From the NCBI GenBank assembly GCA_964606695.1, contig CAZSHG010000002.1, positions 110,084-174,083 on the forward strand: DNA of 64,000 nucleotides. The letters are read 5' to 3'. Of the stretch, positions 8,812 to 16,765 are shown piece by piece (position 1 is the stretch's first letter; every line of letters starts with the position of its first letter). Source of the DNA: CAZSHG01 sp964606695 [NCBI: uncultured bacterium] (GTDB lineage: Bacteria; UBP14; UBA6098). Under the pieces are notes generated by a model. That model was not told the origin of the DNA, made no database searches, and saw nothing but the letters and a program-made list of their open reading frames with translations. A program made the translations under genes and the position numbers.

Positions 8812-9906
8812 ATGGATATAGTAAACCTTAAATATGGAGAATTATTCTCTGGCCCTGGTGGATTAGCCTTAGGAGCAATGCTTGCAAGCTTGGAAACAGC
8901 CGAGTCCGAATACAGGATTGAGCATGCATGGGCATCCGATTACGATAACGACTCTTGTAGCACTTACCAAAAAAATATCTGCCCAGATAAACCGGAAACC
9001 GTTATTTGCCAAGACATTAAATCACTCGAAATCCAGGCGCTTCCAAAAGTAGATATCTTTGCCTATGGTTTTCCCTGCAACGATTTCAGCATTGTTGGAG
9101 AACAGAAGGGATTTAACGGGGGATATGGGCCATTGTATTCTTACGGAGTAGATGTCCTAAATAAATTGAAACCACTTTGTTTTGTTGCTGAGAATGTAAA
9201 CGGTCTTACTTCTGCAAATAATGGAGGTGCTTTTTCACAAATCCTTAGAGATTTAGAAAATGCAGCCGATGGTTATAACATCGTCGCAAACCTCTATAAA
9301 GCAGAAGAATACGGAGTGCCACAAACAAGACACAGAATTATAATGGTCGGTTTCACAAAGTCTTCCAGCTTTTGGTTTAGAGTCCCCAGGCCTACAACTG
9401 CGAGAAACTATATTTCTTCAAAAACGGCAATTGAGAATCCGCCTATCGAAAAAAACGCACCTAACAACGAAAAAACAAGACAATCTAAACGAGTTATCGA
9501 AAGGCTAAAGCATATCAAGCCCGGCCAAAACTGCTGGGATGCTGATTTACCCGAACACCTCAAGCTGAATGTTAAAGGCGCCAAGCTAAGCCAAATTTAT
9601 AAAAGACTCGACCCTGACAAACCCTCATACACGATTACAGGAAGCGGCGGTGGAGGAACTCATGTTTATCATTATTCTGAAAATCGAGCTCTTACCAACA
9701 GAGAAAGAGCAAGACTTCAAACCTTCCCCGATGATTTCGTGTTCCATGGCCCTAAAGAGAGCGTGAGAAAACAAATCGGCATGGCTGTTCCTCCGAGACT
9801 TGCAAAAATTATCTACGAGAGCATTCTTAAAACTATAGCCGGAATTCCATATGATTCTGTCGAGCCGAACCTTAATATCAACAAATCTCTATTTGAAAGC
9901 TGGTAA
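8812..9906 (+). CDS. DNA (cytosine-5) methyltransferase of a type II restriction-modification system
   Basis: All principal C5-methylase motifs are visible: I 'GELFSGPGGLALG' (9-21), IV with the catalytic Pro-Cys 'YGFPCNDFS' (P88, C89), VI 'VAENVNGL' (E127-N128-V129), VIII 'QTRHRIIMVG' (171-180), and IX-X 'RARLQTFPDDFVF' and 'QIGMAVPPRLAKII'. The variable region (about 190-290) would set the target site, which I cannot read from sequence. ATG 8812 puts motif I nine residues from the start; an in-frame TTG at 8776 would add 12 residues and neither has a strong ribosome-binding site. The gene is A+T-richer than its neighbours, consistent with horizontal acquisition. It is followed by the probable endonuclease. 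Confidence 0.95.
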   Translation: MDIVNLKYGELFSGPGGLALGAMLASLETAESEYRIEHAWASDYDNDSCSTYQKNICPDKPETVICQDIKSLEIQALPKVDIFAYGFPCNDFSIVGEQKGFNGGYGPLYSYGVDVLNKLKPLCFVAENVNGLTSANNGGAFSQILRDLENAADGYNIVANLYKAEEYGVPQTRHRIIMVGFTKSSSFWFRVPRPTTARNYISSKTAIENPPIEKNAPNNEKTRQSKRVIERLKHIKPGQNCWDADLPEHLKLNVKGAKLSQIYKRLDPDKPSYTITGSGGGGTHVYHYSENRALTNRERARLQTFPDDFVFHGPKESVRKQIGMAVPPRLAKIIYESILKTIAGIPYDSVEPNLNINKSLFESW

Positions 9907-9925
9907 TCTATTTGAAAGCTGGTAA
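9888..9925 (+). repeat. 19-bp tandem duplication at the methylase/endonuclease junction
   Basis: Two identical 19-nt units, 9888-9906 and 9907-9925, lie head to tail. The first contains the last codons and the TAA stop of the methylase; the second is non-coding spacer before the endonuclease ATG at 9929. Without the duplication the two genes would be only 3 nt apart, so the event may have loosened translational coupling. Confidence 0.9.
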
Positions 9926-9928
9926 TCG

Positions 9929-10885
9929 ATGAACAAAGAAACCGCAATCACCCAAATCGTAGGCAATACGGGTGTTGATATTACTTCTGCCGAGCTTATT
10001 CTGCGAAAAGCTAAAGAAGGTGGAGAAGTCGCGGGAAAATGTTACGAAAAATGGCTTAATGAGCGATTCCTTCCAAATATAGTCAAAATTGATCTTTCCG
10101 ACTACACAAGAATGTGCGTCGATGCCCTAAAAATCCTTGGGACTACAGCCGCCACCGATTACGGAAGTTCACGTCAGAGGGATTTAGGCCAGCTTTGGGC
10201 GGATATGACTAGAGGTTATCTCGGCGAAATAGCGGTGAAGAATTTCTTAAAGAAAAAGTGGGATATTGACATTACACTTGGGCACGAAACAGGGGAACTT
10301 GAAGAATACCTCCCCACTGACATCGAGAAAATCAAAGATTCATCAGGGAAATACAGACCAGCCAAACTGAAAGTTAGTATCAAGGCAACGAAATGGAATG
10401 GCATCTGGCTCGACATCCCCGGAGACCAGTTTAACCACTCAGATATTCATCTAATGACTAAGGTTCATACTGGAAGAGACCATCTTTTCGCTTTTTTCAA
10501 AGTGATAAGCGTGTTCAAAGATAAAGTTCTGAAAAAGGGTATTGAGGAGGGCGCTATCGACGAAACTCAGGCAGGTGATATTTTTACGAAATTACCTGAT
10601 TTCAAGCCAATTGTCGCTTACATAGCTGGTTTTGCGGAAAAGGAGAATCTACTGAATAATCCAAGATACGAATTCAAAGTCGGTCCGAAACACGCCACGA
10701 TTTATGCCTGGAATGGTGAGATCACAAACACTGACCTAAAGAATATTAAGAAAGACAACGATGTCTCCGGTGACGTAAAGTTTTCGGGGATTGGTCGATT
10801 CTCGCACGATAGTGGTTATTTATTTAATACCGGCAATCTCCGATGGAGCGAAAGCGATTGGGAAGGACTTCTTAGGAGACTATAA
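9929..10885 (+). CDS. Probable type II restriction endonuclease
   Basis: This 318-aa protein follows the C5 methylase in the same direction, the position expected of its cognate endonuclease. I do not recognise a named family. A possible PD-(D/E)xK-like core is E100 in 'RGYLGEIAVKNF', D131 in 'YLPTDIEKIK' and S150-x-K152 within 'KLKVSIKATKWNGIWLDIP', predicted as helix-strand-strand. The Sx K form rather than D/ExK makes this tentative. Base composition matches the methylase and not the flanking genes. The call is mainly from context; it could be another accessory protein of the cassette. Confidence 0.65.
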   Translation: MNKETAITQIVGNTGVDITSAELILRKAKEGGEVAGKCYEKWLNERFLPNIVKIDLSDYTRMCVDALKILGTTAATDYGSSRQRDLGQLWADMTRGYLGEIAVKNFLKKKWDIDITLGHETGELEEYLPTDIEKIKDSSGKYRPAKLKVSIKATKWNGIWLDIPGDQFNHSDIHLMTKVHTGRDHLFAFFKVISVFKDKVLKKGIEEGAIDETQAGDIFTKLPDFKPIVAYIAGFAEKENLLNNPRYEFKVGPKHATIYAWNGEITNTDLKNIKKDNDVSGDVKFSGIGRFSHDSGYLFNTGNLRWSESDWEGLLRRL

Positions 10886-10907
10886 TCCCAATCCCCGTGG
10901 TTATGCC

Positions 10908-11137
10908 GTCGGAAGGCCTCTCTTTCCCGTCTGGAGGCCAAACGATTCTTCTGGAGGGCTTCCTTTCCCGTCGGAAGGCCTCTCTTTCGCGTCTGGAGGC
11001 CAAACGATTCTTCCTTCGACCCTAACGATTCTTCTGGAGGGCTTCCTTTTTCCGTCGGAAGGCCTCTTTTTTCTGTGGGGAAGGCAAAAATGTTCTGGAT
11101 AGACCATGGAATTCTCTGGGAAGACGTCCGAAAGTGT
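10908..11137. repeat. Degenerate 21-nt tandem array A
   Basis: About eleven consecutive units start at 10908, 10929, 10950, 10970, 10991, 11012, 11033, 11054, 11075, 11096 and 11117: 21-nt spacing with a single 20-nt step. Units alternate between GTCGGAAGGCCTC-like and GTCTGGAGGCCAA-like beginnings and commonly end in TTTCC. The array fills the gap between the convergent endonuclease gene and the HExxH protein gene. Read on the minus strand it gives heptapeptides (FPTEKRG, LPTEKGS, PPEESLG, SKEESFG), but it has no sign of being a gene. Confidence 0.85.
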
Positions 11138-11146
11138 TCCGTCCCC

Positions 11147-11785
11147 TCATTCCCCCTCGACATATTCGCCAACCTTATGGAAATCCAATGTCTTGAACAT
11201 TTGGAACAATAACCACATACCGAAAACCAGACAGATCAACATAGACATCCAGCCGAGTCTTCGGAAGAACAACCCCACTGCCTGGTCTTTTGTATAGAGG
11301 TTCATTTCCGTGAGCAGATACGTCCAATCGTGTTGGGCTTCCATTCCAAATGGCGAAACGAGAGGTAATTCGCGAAGTCGTGCATCTGCGGCGTAAGTTC
11401 CGACGTCGTAAAAATTCGTAGATAACCATCCGAAAGCCACAGCGATGCCGAAATAATCCTTTTGCCGAAGGAAGATGAACATCCCGATAATCGGTGCGCC
11501 GCATTGGGCTATGGTCCCGCCGGCAACGTATAGGAATTTTCCGAAAGGCTGGAAAAGGAAATGTCCCAATTCGTGGATCCCAAGATTAAGGCCTTTGAAG
11601 ATACTACTATAAAGCCAGTCGTTTTGATGGCGAACCCAGATATAAGCGAAGAAAATCAACAACGCCAATCGAAGAAAAGGGAATCTACCTTCCGCCCATT
11701 CCCTCGCGTTACGGAAAAACCTAACGATGAAATTGGGTCTCGATTCTTTGCCTGCTAATTGTATGCGAGATTTTTTACTACGCAT
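11147..11785 (-). CDS. Membrane protein with HExxH metalloprotease-like motif (M50-like)
   Basis: The ~212-aa protein has a basic N-terminus followed by several hydrophobic segments ('LRLALLIFFAYIWV', 'VAGGTIAQCGAPIIGMFIFL', 'MSMLICLVFGMWLLFQMF'). At residues 71-75 is 'HELGH' within 'NLGIHELGHFLFQPFG', the zinc-binding motif of M50-type intramembrane proteases. A second metal ligand cannot be assigned with confidence. It may cleave membrane proteins or be an inactive relative. ATG 11785 was chosen; a TTG at 11794 is also possible. It lies downstream of the epimerase and ndk on the same strand after a 153-bp gap. Confidence 0.7.
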   Translation of the reverse strand: MRSKKSRIQLAGKESRPNFIVRFFRNAREWAEGRFPFLRLALLIFFAYIWVRHQNDWLYSSIFKGLNLGIHELGHFLFQPFGKFLYVAGGTIAQCGAPIIGMFIFLRQKDYFGIAVAFGWLSTNFYDVGTYAADARLRELPLVSPFGMEAQHDWTYLLTEMNLYTKDQAVGLFFRRLGWMSMLICLVFGMWLLFQMFKTLDFHKVGEYVEGE

Positions 11786-11938
11786 GACGTTCAAATCCTG
11801 TTATTTTCGAGCAATACATAACTGTTATCAATATGAATGAAAATGGGTATAGATGCAACGAAAAAAGACCTTCGAGATTACCCATCAGGTCTTTGTCGTT
11901 TTATTGGCTGGAATAAGGGAAATCGTGTCGAAGTAACT

Positions 11939-12991
11939 TTAAAAGAATTTCTTCGCAATCCCCAATATTCCCTGCCTCCACGGGACACGATGAGTTACTC
12001 CGTCTTGAGTTTCCCCGGCCTCAAATTTATCTACGTTATCGAGAAACCAATGGTAATTACGCAACAGGGCGTCTTTGTTAGAGTATTTAGGTGTGAATCC
12101 GAGGACTTTTTCCGCCTTTTCGATGGAGACGAAAGAGTCCTTCGTGGCTGTTTTATAGACCCAGGGGTAAAGGGGTGATAACTTGAGCGCTTCGAGTATC
12201 TCGAGTGCCAGAACGACTAAATTCGCCGGGGAACCTTTTATTTTCCTGCCGTATCCGGCCTCGTCCAGGACGACTTGATAATCTTCGCGCATCGTAGAAA
12301 ACTCTTTTGCCCCTATATTTAATTCAGTATTGACGGCGCCTTCATCGCCGAAAGTAGCGGCAATCCAGATAGCCTCGCACAGATCTTCTACGTCGAGGAG
12401 CTGATATAGGTTATCTCCGCGGCCTATCATAGGAAAACTTCTACCTTTACTTGCCCATTCGTAGAAAATCCCGAATACGCCCAATCTTTCTGGCCCAATG
12501 AATGATTTTGGACGTATAGTGGTTAAGGTCATCCCACGTTGGCGGAACATTTTAACGAGGTTTTCGGCCTCGATTTTCGCCTCGCCGTAGGGGCCAACAC
12601 CAACCAGGTCGTCGTCCTCATAAATCGGGTGATGATCCGGGATACCGTAAACGGCCGTGGAAGAAATGTATATCCCCCGCTTTATTCCATGTTCCATCGC
12701 AGATTGAAATACTTTCGCCGTGCCGTCGATATTTGTCGTGTAGATGTCCTTTTTGGGATATAGCGGCAACGCCGCCGCGCCATGCATTACTATATCGACG
12801 CCTTCCATGCACATATTGACCGTGTCCATATCCCGCACGTCTCCCTGCACATGGACGATTTTATCCACGCAATCTTCGTATGTAAAGGGTAAGAGGTCTA
12901 AAGAGACAATTTCTTCGCCCTTACCGAGAAGATATCTTATCAGGTTTATTCCAAGGAATCCGGAACCGCCTGTAACGAGCCATTTAGCCAT
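11939..12991 (-). CDS. NAD-dependent epimerase/dehydratase (extended SDR)
   Basis: A 350-aa extended short-chain dehydrogenase/reductase acting probably on a nucleotide sugar or related isoprenoid/sterol-like substrate. The Rossmann motif is 'GGSGFLG' (8-14), then the catalytic 'SSTAVYG' (110-116) and the YxxxK pair Y135-G-E-A-K139. 'TIRPKSFIGPERLG' is typical of the substrate side. Substrate specificity cannot be read. It is 18 bp downstream of ndk on the minus strand and likely co-transcribed. Confidence 0.88.
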   Translation of the reverse strand: MAKWLVTGGSGFLGINLIRYLLGKGEEIVSLDLLPFTYEDCVDKIVHVQGDVRDMDTVNMCMEGVDIVMHGAAALPLYPKKDIYTTNIDGTAKVFQSAMEHGIKRGIYISSTAVYGIPDHHPIYEDDDLVGVGPYGEAKIEAENLVKMFRQRGMTLTTIRPKSFIGPERLGVFGIFYEWASKGRSFPMIGRGDNLYQLLDVEDLCEAIWIAATFGDEGAVNTELNIGAKEFSTMREDYQVVLDEAGYGRKIKGSPANLVVLALEILEALKLSPLYPWVYKTATKDSFVSIEKAEKVLGFTPKYSNKDALLRNYHWFLDNVDKFEAGETQDGVTHRVPWRQGILGIAKKFF

Positions 12992-13009
12992 TTTTCACTC
13001 CGTCTATTA

Positions 13010-13465
13010 TTATATATCGTCTTCCAAATCCAGATGATAACTCATTATATCGTCTTTTTTAAAGAATCTTTTTATCTCTCGCTTTGCCGATTCGGTATCC
13101 GCCGAAGCATGAATTATGTTTTTACAAATAGTAACGGCATATTCTCCACGAATAGTCCCGGGCTGAGCCTTCAACGGATTGGTATCCCCAACCACGTATC
13201 GTGCGGCCTTAATCGCGTCCGGGCCGCTTATAACCATCGCAATATTCGGGCCGCTCGTGATAAACTCGATTAATTCCTCGTAAAACGGCTTCCCTTTGTG
13301 CTCGCCGTAATGACTCTCCGCGATTTCCCTATCCATAATTATCATCTTCATGCCGTCGATGCGAAGTCCCTTATGCTCGAACCGTGAAATTATTTCGCCG
13401 ACAAGCTCGCGCTGGATTGCATTGGGTTTCAAAAGAATTAAAGTGCTTTGATATTCCTTGTTCAT
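13010..13465 (-). CDS. ndk: Nucleoside diphosphate kinase
   Basis: NDK equilibrates nucleoside di- and triphosphates through a phosphohistidine. The 151-aa length, N-terminal 'LILLKPNAIQRELVGEII', 'GPDAIKAARYVVGDTNP' and catalytic His119 in 'NIIHASA' are diagnostic. The usual 'HGSD' motif is here 'HASA', losing the conserved Asp next to the histidine. The ATG follows a strong AAAGGAAGG ribosome-binding site. A minus-strand TTGATT/TATTAA promoter lies in the 141-bp divergent region shared with the barrel gene. Confidence 0.95.
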   Translation of the reverse strand: MNKEYQSTLILLKPNAIQRELVGEIISRFEHKGLRIDGMKMIIMDREIAESHYGEHKGKPFYEELIEFITSGPNIAMVISGPDAIKAARYVVGDTNPLKAQPGTIRGEYAVTICKNIIHASADTESAKREIKRFFKKDDIMSYHLDLEDDI

Positions 13466-13548
13466 GTCCTTCCTTTCGTAAGCGGCTTTAATATAAAAGT
13501 CCCAATTTGAAAATCAACCCAAAAGGGAAAATTCCTGCAATGCTCTTA

Positions 13549-13577
13549 TTGACAATACTCGAAACGGAATGTAAATT
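13549..13577 (+). promoter_or_regulatory. Sigma70-like promoter of the barrel/two-component operon
   Basis: Perfect TTGACA (13549-13554), 17-nt spacer, TAAATT (13572-13577). The expected start is near 13584, 23 nt before the ATG at 13607, which has an AGGAAG ribosome-binding site. Confidence 0.75.
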
Positions 13578-13606
13578 GCAGGGAAGTAATATTTGAAAGG
13601 AAGATT

Positions 13607-14776
13607 ATGCGCAAGACACTCCTCGTTTTCATTATCGCTTTCTCGCTTTACAGTGGGTGGTTCTTCATCCCGTGGGGATATTGGACCTTCCAGGACGGTG
13701 GAGTAGGCGTCCTGTATTCTCAGGGGATCTACGATAAATTCGGCTGGGAATTCGACGGCAGGATGTCCGGAGGCGGCGATTATTGGCTGGACGGCGGCGT
13801 CAAATTCGATTTCCTCGGCGAAGGAACGGAAATCCGGGGCGAATTTATGTCCGACTCGATCGAGAAGGATTACCGCAAGCCGGACGCAATCGAGTCCGAG
13901 GCCTCTGAGGACACTATTCAAGAGTATCCATCATTCAAAGCCAAAGAATTCTCGATTTATCTCAAACAGAATTTCAACGTCGGCCCTTCGCAGAAATTTT
14001 ACCTCTTCGCGGGTTACAAAACGGGCGAATATCTTTCGAATTATCGTTTCGATCCCTCGGCGGGAGGTCAGGTTTTTGGCGATGAGACACGGGTTGCCGA
14101 GGCAGTGGATGCCGGTTTCGAATTCTCCATGGACAGCCGGGACGACCCGGAAAATCCGGAGACGGCATTTTATTTCGGAATAAAACTGGGCGGCCTGTAT
14201 TTCCCAAATGCCGAAGAACTGGATTTCGATTATCTCAAGACCGCGCAAATACAGAGCGAAGAACATAAATTTGCATCCGGAACGGGTTATATAAAACTTG
14301 ACCAGCGCCTTTATGGTAAACTCGCAATAGACGAAGTTCCCTTTCCGCTGGTTTTGGCATTGCGCATTAGCGGGGGACATCATCTGCACGAGGTGCCGCA
14401 ACTGGTTGCATTCAAGGGGGGCAGTCACGATTTCCTCCGTGGAATCGACCAGCGACATGTAATAGGAAGAAGTTACTACCTGATGTCCGGCGAGTTACGG
14501 GCGCAGGTCTGGGAAGAGAGTTATACTCCATTGATACTCCTCCACTGGTTAATCCCCGGCTATGCAAATCCGCGGCCAATATTGGAATTCGCACCTATCG
14601 TTGAGGCCGGCAGGGTTTACAGCGAATTCCTCGGCGACGACGAGAAACAATATATGACTTTCGGGCTCGGCGCGAGATGGATATTTACGGATTACACAGT
14701 CATGCGTTACGACTTCGCATATTGCCCCGCATTTGAAACATGGGGCGCATATTTCAGTTTCTATCCGAGTATTTAG
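13607..14776 (+). CDS. Outer-membrane beta-barrel protein, Omp85/surface-antigen-like
   Basis: The 389-aa protein has a signal peptide ('MRKTLLVFIIAFSLYSGWFF') and amphipathic strands rich in aromatic residues, ending in 'YFSFYPSI'. Features of the Omp85/BamA-type barrel are 'SMDSRDDPENPETAFYFG' (the 'D-x-R-D-x-P-x-x-P-x-x-G' strand) and 'GGSHDFLRGIDQRHVIGRS' (the lid-lock-like 'GG...LRG' segment). No POTRA domains are present, so this is a barrel-only relative. It probably sits in the outer membrane, with a role in protein or lipid export that cannot be specified. It is the first gene of an operon with a sensor kinase 3 nt downstream. Confidence 0.78.
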   Translation: MRKTLLVFIIAFSLYSGWFFIPWGYWTFQDGGVGVLYSQGIYDKFGWEFDGRMSGGGDYWLDGGVKFDFLGEGTEIRGEFMSDSIEKDYRKPDAIESEASEDTIQEYPSFKAKEFSIYLKQNFNVGPSQKFYLFAGYKTGEYLSNYRFDPSAGGQVFGDETRVAEAVDAGFEFSMDSRDDPENPETAFYFGIKLGGLYFPNAEELDFDYLKTAQIQSEEHKFASGTGYIKLDQRLYGKLAIDEVPFPLVLALRISGGHHLHEVPQLVAFKGGSHDFLRGIDQRHVIGRSYYLMSGELRAQVWEESYTPLILLHWLIPGYANPRPILEFAPIVEAGRVYSEFLGDDEKQYMTFGLGARWIFTDYTVMRYDFAYCPAFETWGAYFSFYPSI

Positions 14777-14779
14777 AAA

Positions 14780-16729
14780 TTGCGTAAATTCTGGCGTATC
14801 ATACGGATAATACTCATTGTCGCTCTCGTGATAGGGGCGGTAGTTATCGGGGAATGGTATGCTCTCGAAGGGGTGGAAAAGGCGTTTGACCAGTTGCTGT
14901 TCCGGGACGCAATGAATTCCGCGTCCGTTATGCTCGTCGCCTGCCGAATGGTTTATGATTTCCAGGTTCTCAGGGAAATCGAAAGAGAGCAGTTACTCAT
15001 CGAAGCTACGCAGAAAATTCCCGACGGTGAAATAGACCACCAGACACTCGAAATGATCCGCGAAGCCGGGAAATTGCCGTTAGTAGTTCTTACGAACGAT
15101 GAAGGAGAAATCGTAGATAAATCCGGCGCGGTGATGGCGGATACATATTCGTGGATGTCCGATTTAACGGTTAGGTTATGGGGAGTATATTCCGGCGCTG
15201 TCGAAGCGGAAACCTACGGTATCGACCGGGATTTCCCTCTTACCGAAGAACCGAAAGTAATGGCGATTCAAGTCGATAACGGCGTGCTGGTGCTTTTTGC
15301 CCCTGAACCGACGATACGCGAACACGAGGAATTGACGGTGGGGAATTTGATAGGCCATATCGGGGAAAATCCCAATGTGCGATATATCACCCTGCAGGAC
15401 GAAAATGGATTTATCTTCGCTACCAAATCTGTTACAGAAATGAGTAGTCTCGCCGCCGACTCTTTTCTTATAGGCGTGGAACGATCCGGCGTTACAAAAA
15501 GCAGATATCTTAATTTTCATGGAGAAAGAGTTTACGAACTCGCAGTTAAATTCCCGAAAATGGGGCTTTACAAGGGCGTCTTGCGAATCGGGTTATCGAC
15601 GTCTGATTACCAGAAGCTTTATACGGGTTACGGCCTGCAATTAGCGATAATATTGCTTTTAGTTTTGGCCGTGGCTATCGTCGCTGTGGTTTTGCTTCTA
15701 ACGACGCGAAGGCTCTCTGCGCAGAAAAGTTTATCGGACGCAATCCTGTCCGAGATGAACGCGCTCTGCGTGGCAGTCGATAAAGAGGGCATCATTACTC
15801 TTCTTAATCCCGTAACGGCAAAGGTCTATGGGATAAAACAGTCCGACGCCCTCGGAAGACAGATAGAAGATGTTTTTCTCGGCGATCCATTGAAACTGCG
15901 GGAAACGCTCCGAGGCGAAGTCGGGTCGGTTTTTGCGGTGGAATGCGCCGTCGATGACAGGGTTTATCATCTCGATGTTTCTACCGGCATTCTACCCGAC
16001 GGCGGAGCTTTTGCCATAGCCGAGGACATCACGAATATCCTCGAACTTCGTAAAGAGGCCGCCGGTGCCGAACATTTACGCGCGTTAGGCGAACTCACAG
16101 CGGGAGTGGCACACGAGATTCGTAATCCATTGAATGCTATCGGAATAGCATCGCAAAGGCTATCTGCCGAGTTCGAACCGAGAGAAGACGAGGAGGGATA
16201 TCGCGAGCTTCTTCGCAATGTTCGACAGGAAATAACGCGTCTGGATAATGTAGTGCGGGAGTTCATAGGCCTTTCCGCACCGATGTCGCCGGATTTAAAG
16301 AAACAGCCTTTAAGACCGATATTAGAAGAAATCGGCGAAGCCGGTAAATTACGAGCAAGCGGAAAAAACATCGAGTTCTACGTCAAGATAGGCGAAGTCG
16401 GGATAATCGCGGTCGATGAGGAACAACTCAAGAAAGCGCTCCTCAACCTTATTAAAAACGCTGTCGAAGCGACGCCCGAAGGCGGGGAAATATCCCTTAC
16501 AGCTATCCGCGAAACGGAGCGAGTTAGAATTAGCGTCAGCGACAACGGCCCGCCTATACCGCCTGAAATTCGGGAAAAATTGGGCAAACCTTTCGTATCG
16601 GCGGGTAAGGAAAACGGGACGGGAATAGGGCTATTCCTTGCATTCAGAATCGCGCGAGACCACGGAGGAAGAATTGAAGTCGAAACCGACGACAACGAGA
16701 CAGTATTTACAATGATTCTTCCAACATAA
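14780..16729 (+). CDS. Membrane sensor histidine kinase (NtrB-like)
   Basis: The 649-aa kinase has an N-terminal membrane segment (about 8-25), a ~270-residue extracytoplasmic sensor region, a second membrane segment (about 285-310), a PAS-like domain ('VAVDKEGIITLLNPVTAKVY'), a HisKA box with phospho-acceptor His445 in 'LTAGVAHEIRNPLNAIG', and an ATPase domain with N-box 'NLIKNAVEATPEGG', G1 'DNGPP' and G2 'GTGIGLFLAFRIARDHGG'. It presumably phosphorylates the sigma54-type regulator encoded next. Start is TTG 14780, 3 nt after the barrel gene stop. The ligand of the sensor domain is unknown. Confidence 0.93.
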   Translation: MRKFWRIIRIILIVALVIGAVVIGEWYALEGVEKAFDQLLFRDAMNSASVMLVACRMVYDFQVLREIEREQLLIEATQKIPDGEIDHQTLEMIREAGKLPLVVLTNDEGEIVDKSGAVMADTYSWMSDLTVRLWGVYSGAVEAETYGIDRDFPLTEEPKVMAIQVDNGVLVLFAPEPTIREHEELTVGNLIGHIGENPNVRYITLQDENGFIFATKSVTEMSSLAADSFLIGVERSGVTKSRYLNFHGERVYELAVKFPKMGLYKGVLRIGLSTSDYQKLYTGYGLQLAIILLLVLAVAIVAVVLLLTTRRLSAQKSLSDAILSEMNALCVAVDKEGIITLLNPVTAKVYGIKQSDALGRQIEDVFLGDPLKLRETLRGEVGSVFAVECAVDDRVYHLDVSTGILPDGGAFAIAEDITNILELRKEAAGAEHLRALGELTAGVAHEIRNPLNAIGIASQRLSAEFEPREDEEGYRELLRNVRQEITRLDNVVREFIGLSAPMSPDLKKQPLRPILEEIGEAGKLRASGKNIEFYVKIGEVGIIAVDEEQLKKALLNLIKNAVEATPEGGEISLTAIRETERVRISVSDNGPPIPPEIREKLGKPFVSAGKENGTGIGLFLAFRIARDHGGRIEVETDDNETVFTMILPT

Positions 16730-16765
16730 TTCGCCGACCGTTGCGGCAAAAAACTGGAGTATAAT

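Noticed and set aside
10908-11137. CRISPR array
   Set aside because: The repeat units have no alternating spacers; unit follows unit at 21 nt, and no cas genes are near.
10816-11172. Long minus-strand ORF of heptapeptide repeats across array A
   Set aside because: It lies wholly in a tandem 21-nt array, has no ribosome-binding site, and starts in the 3' part of the endonuclease gene on the other strand; the open frame follows from the 21-nt period.
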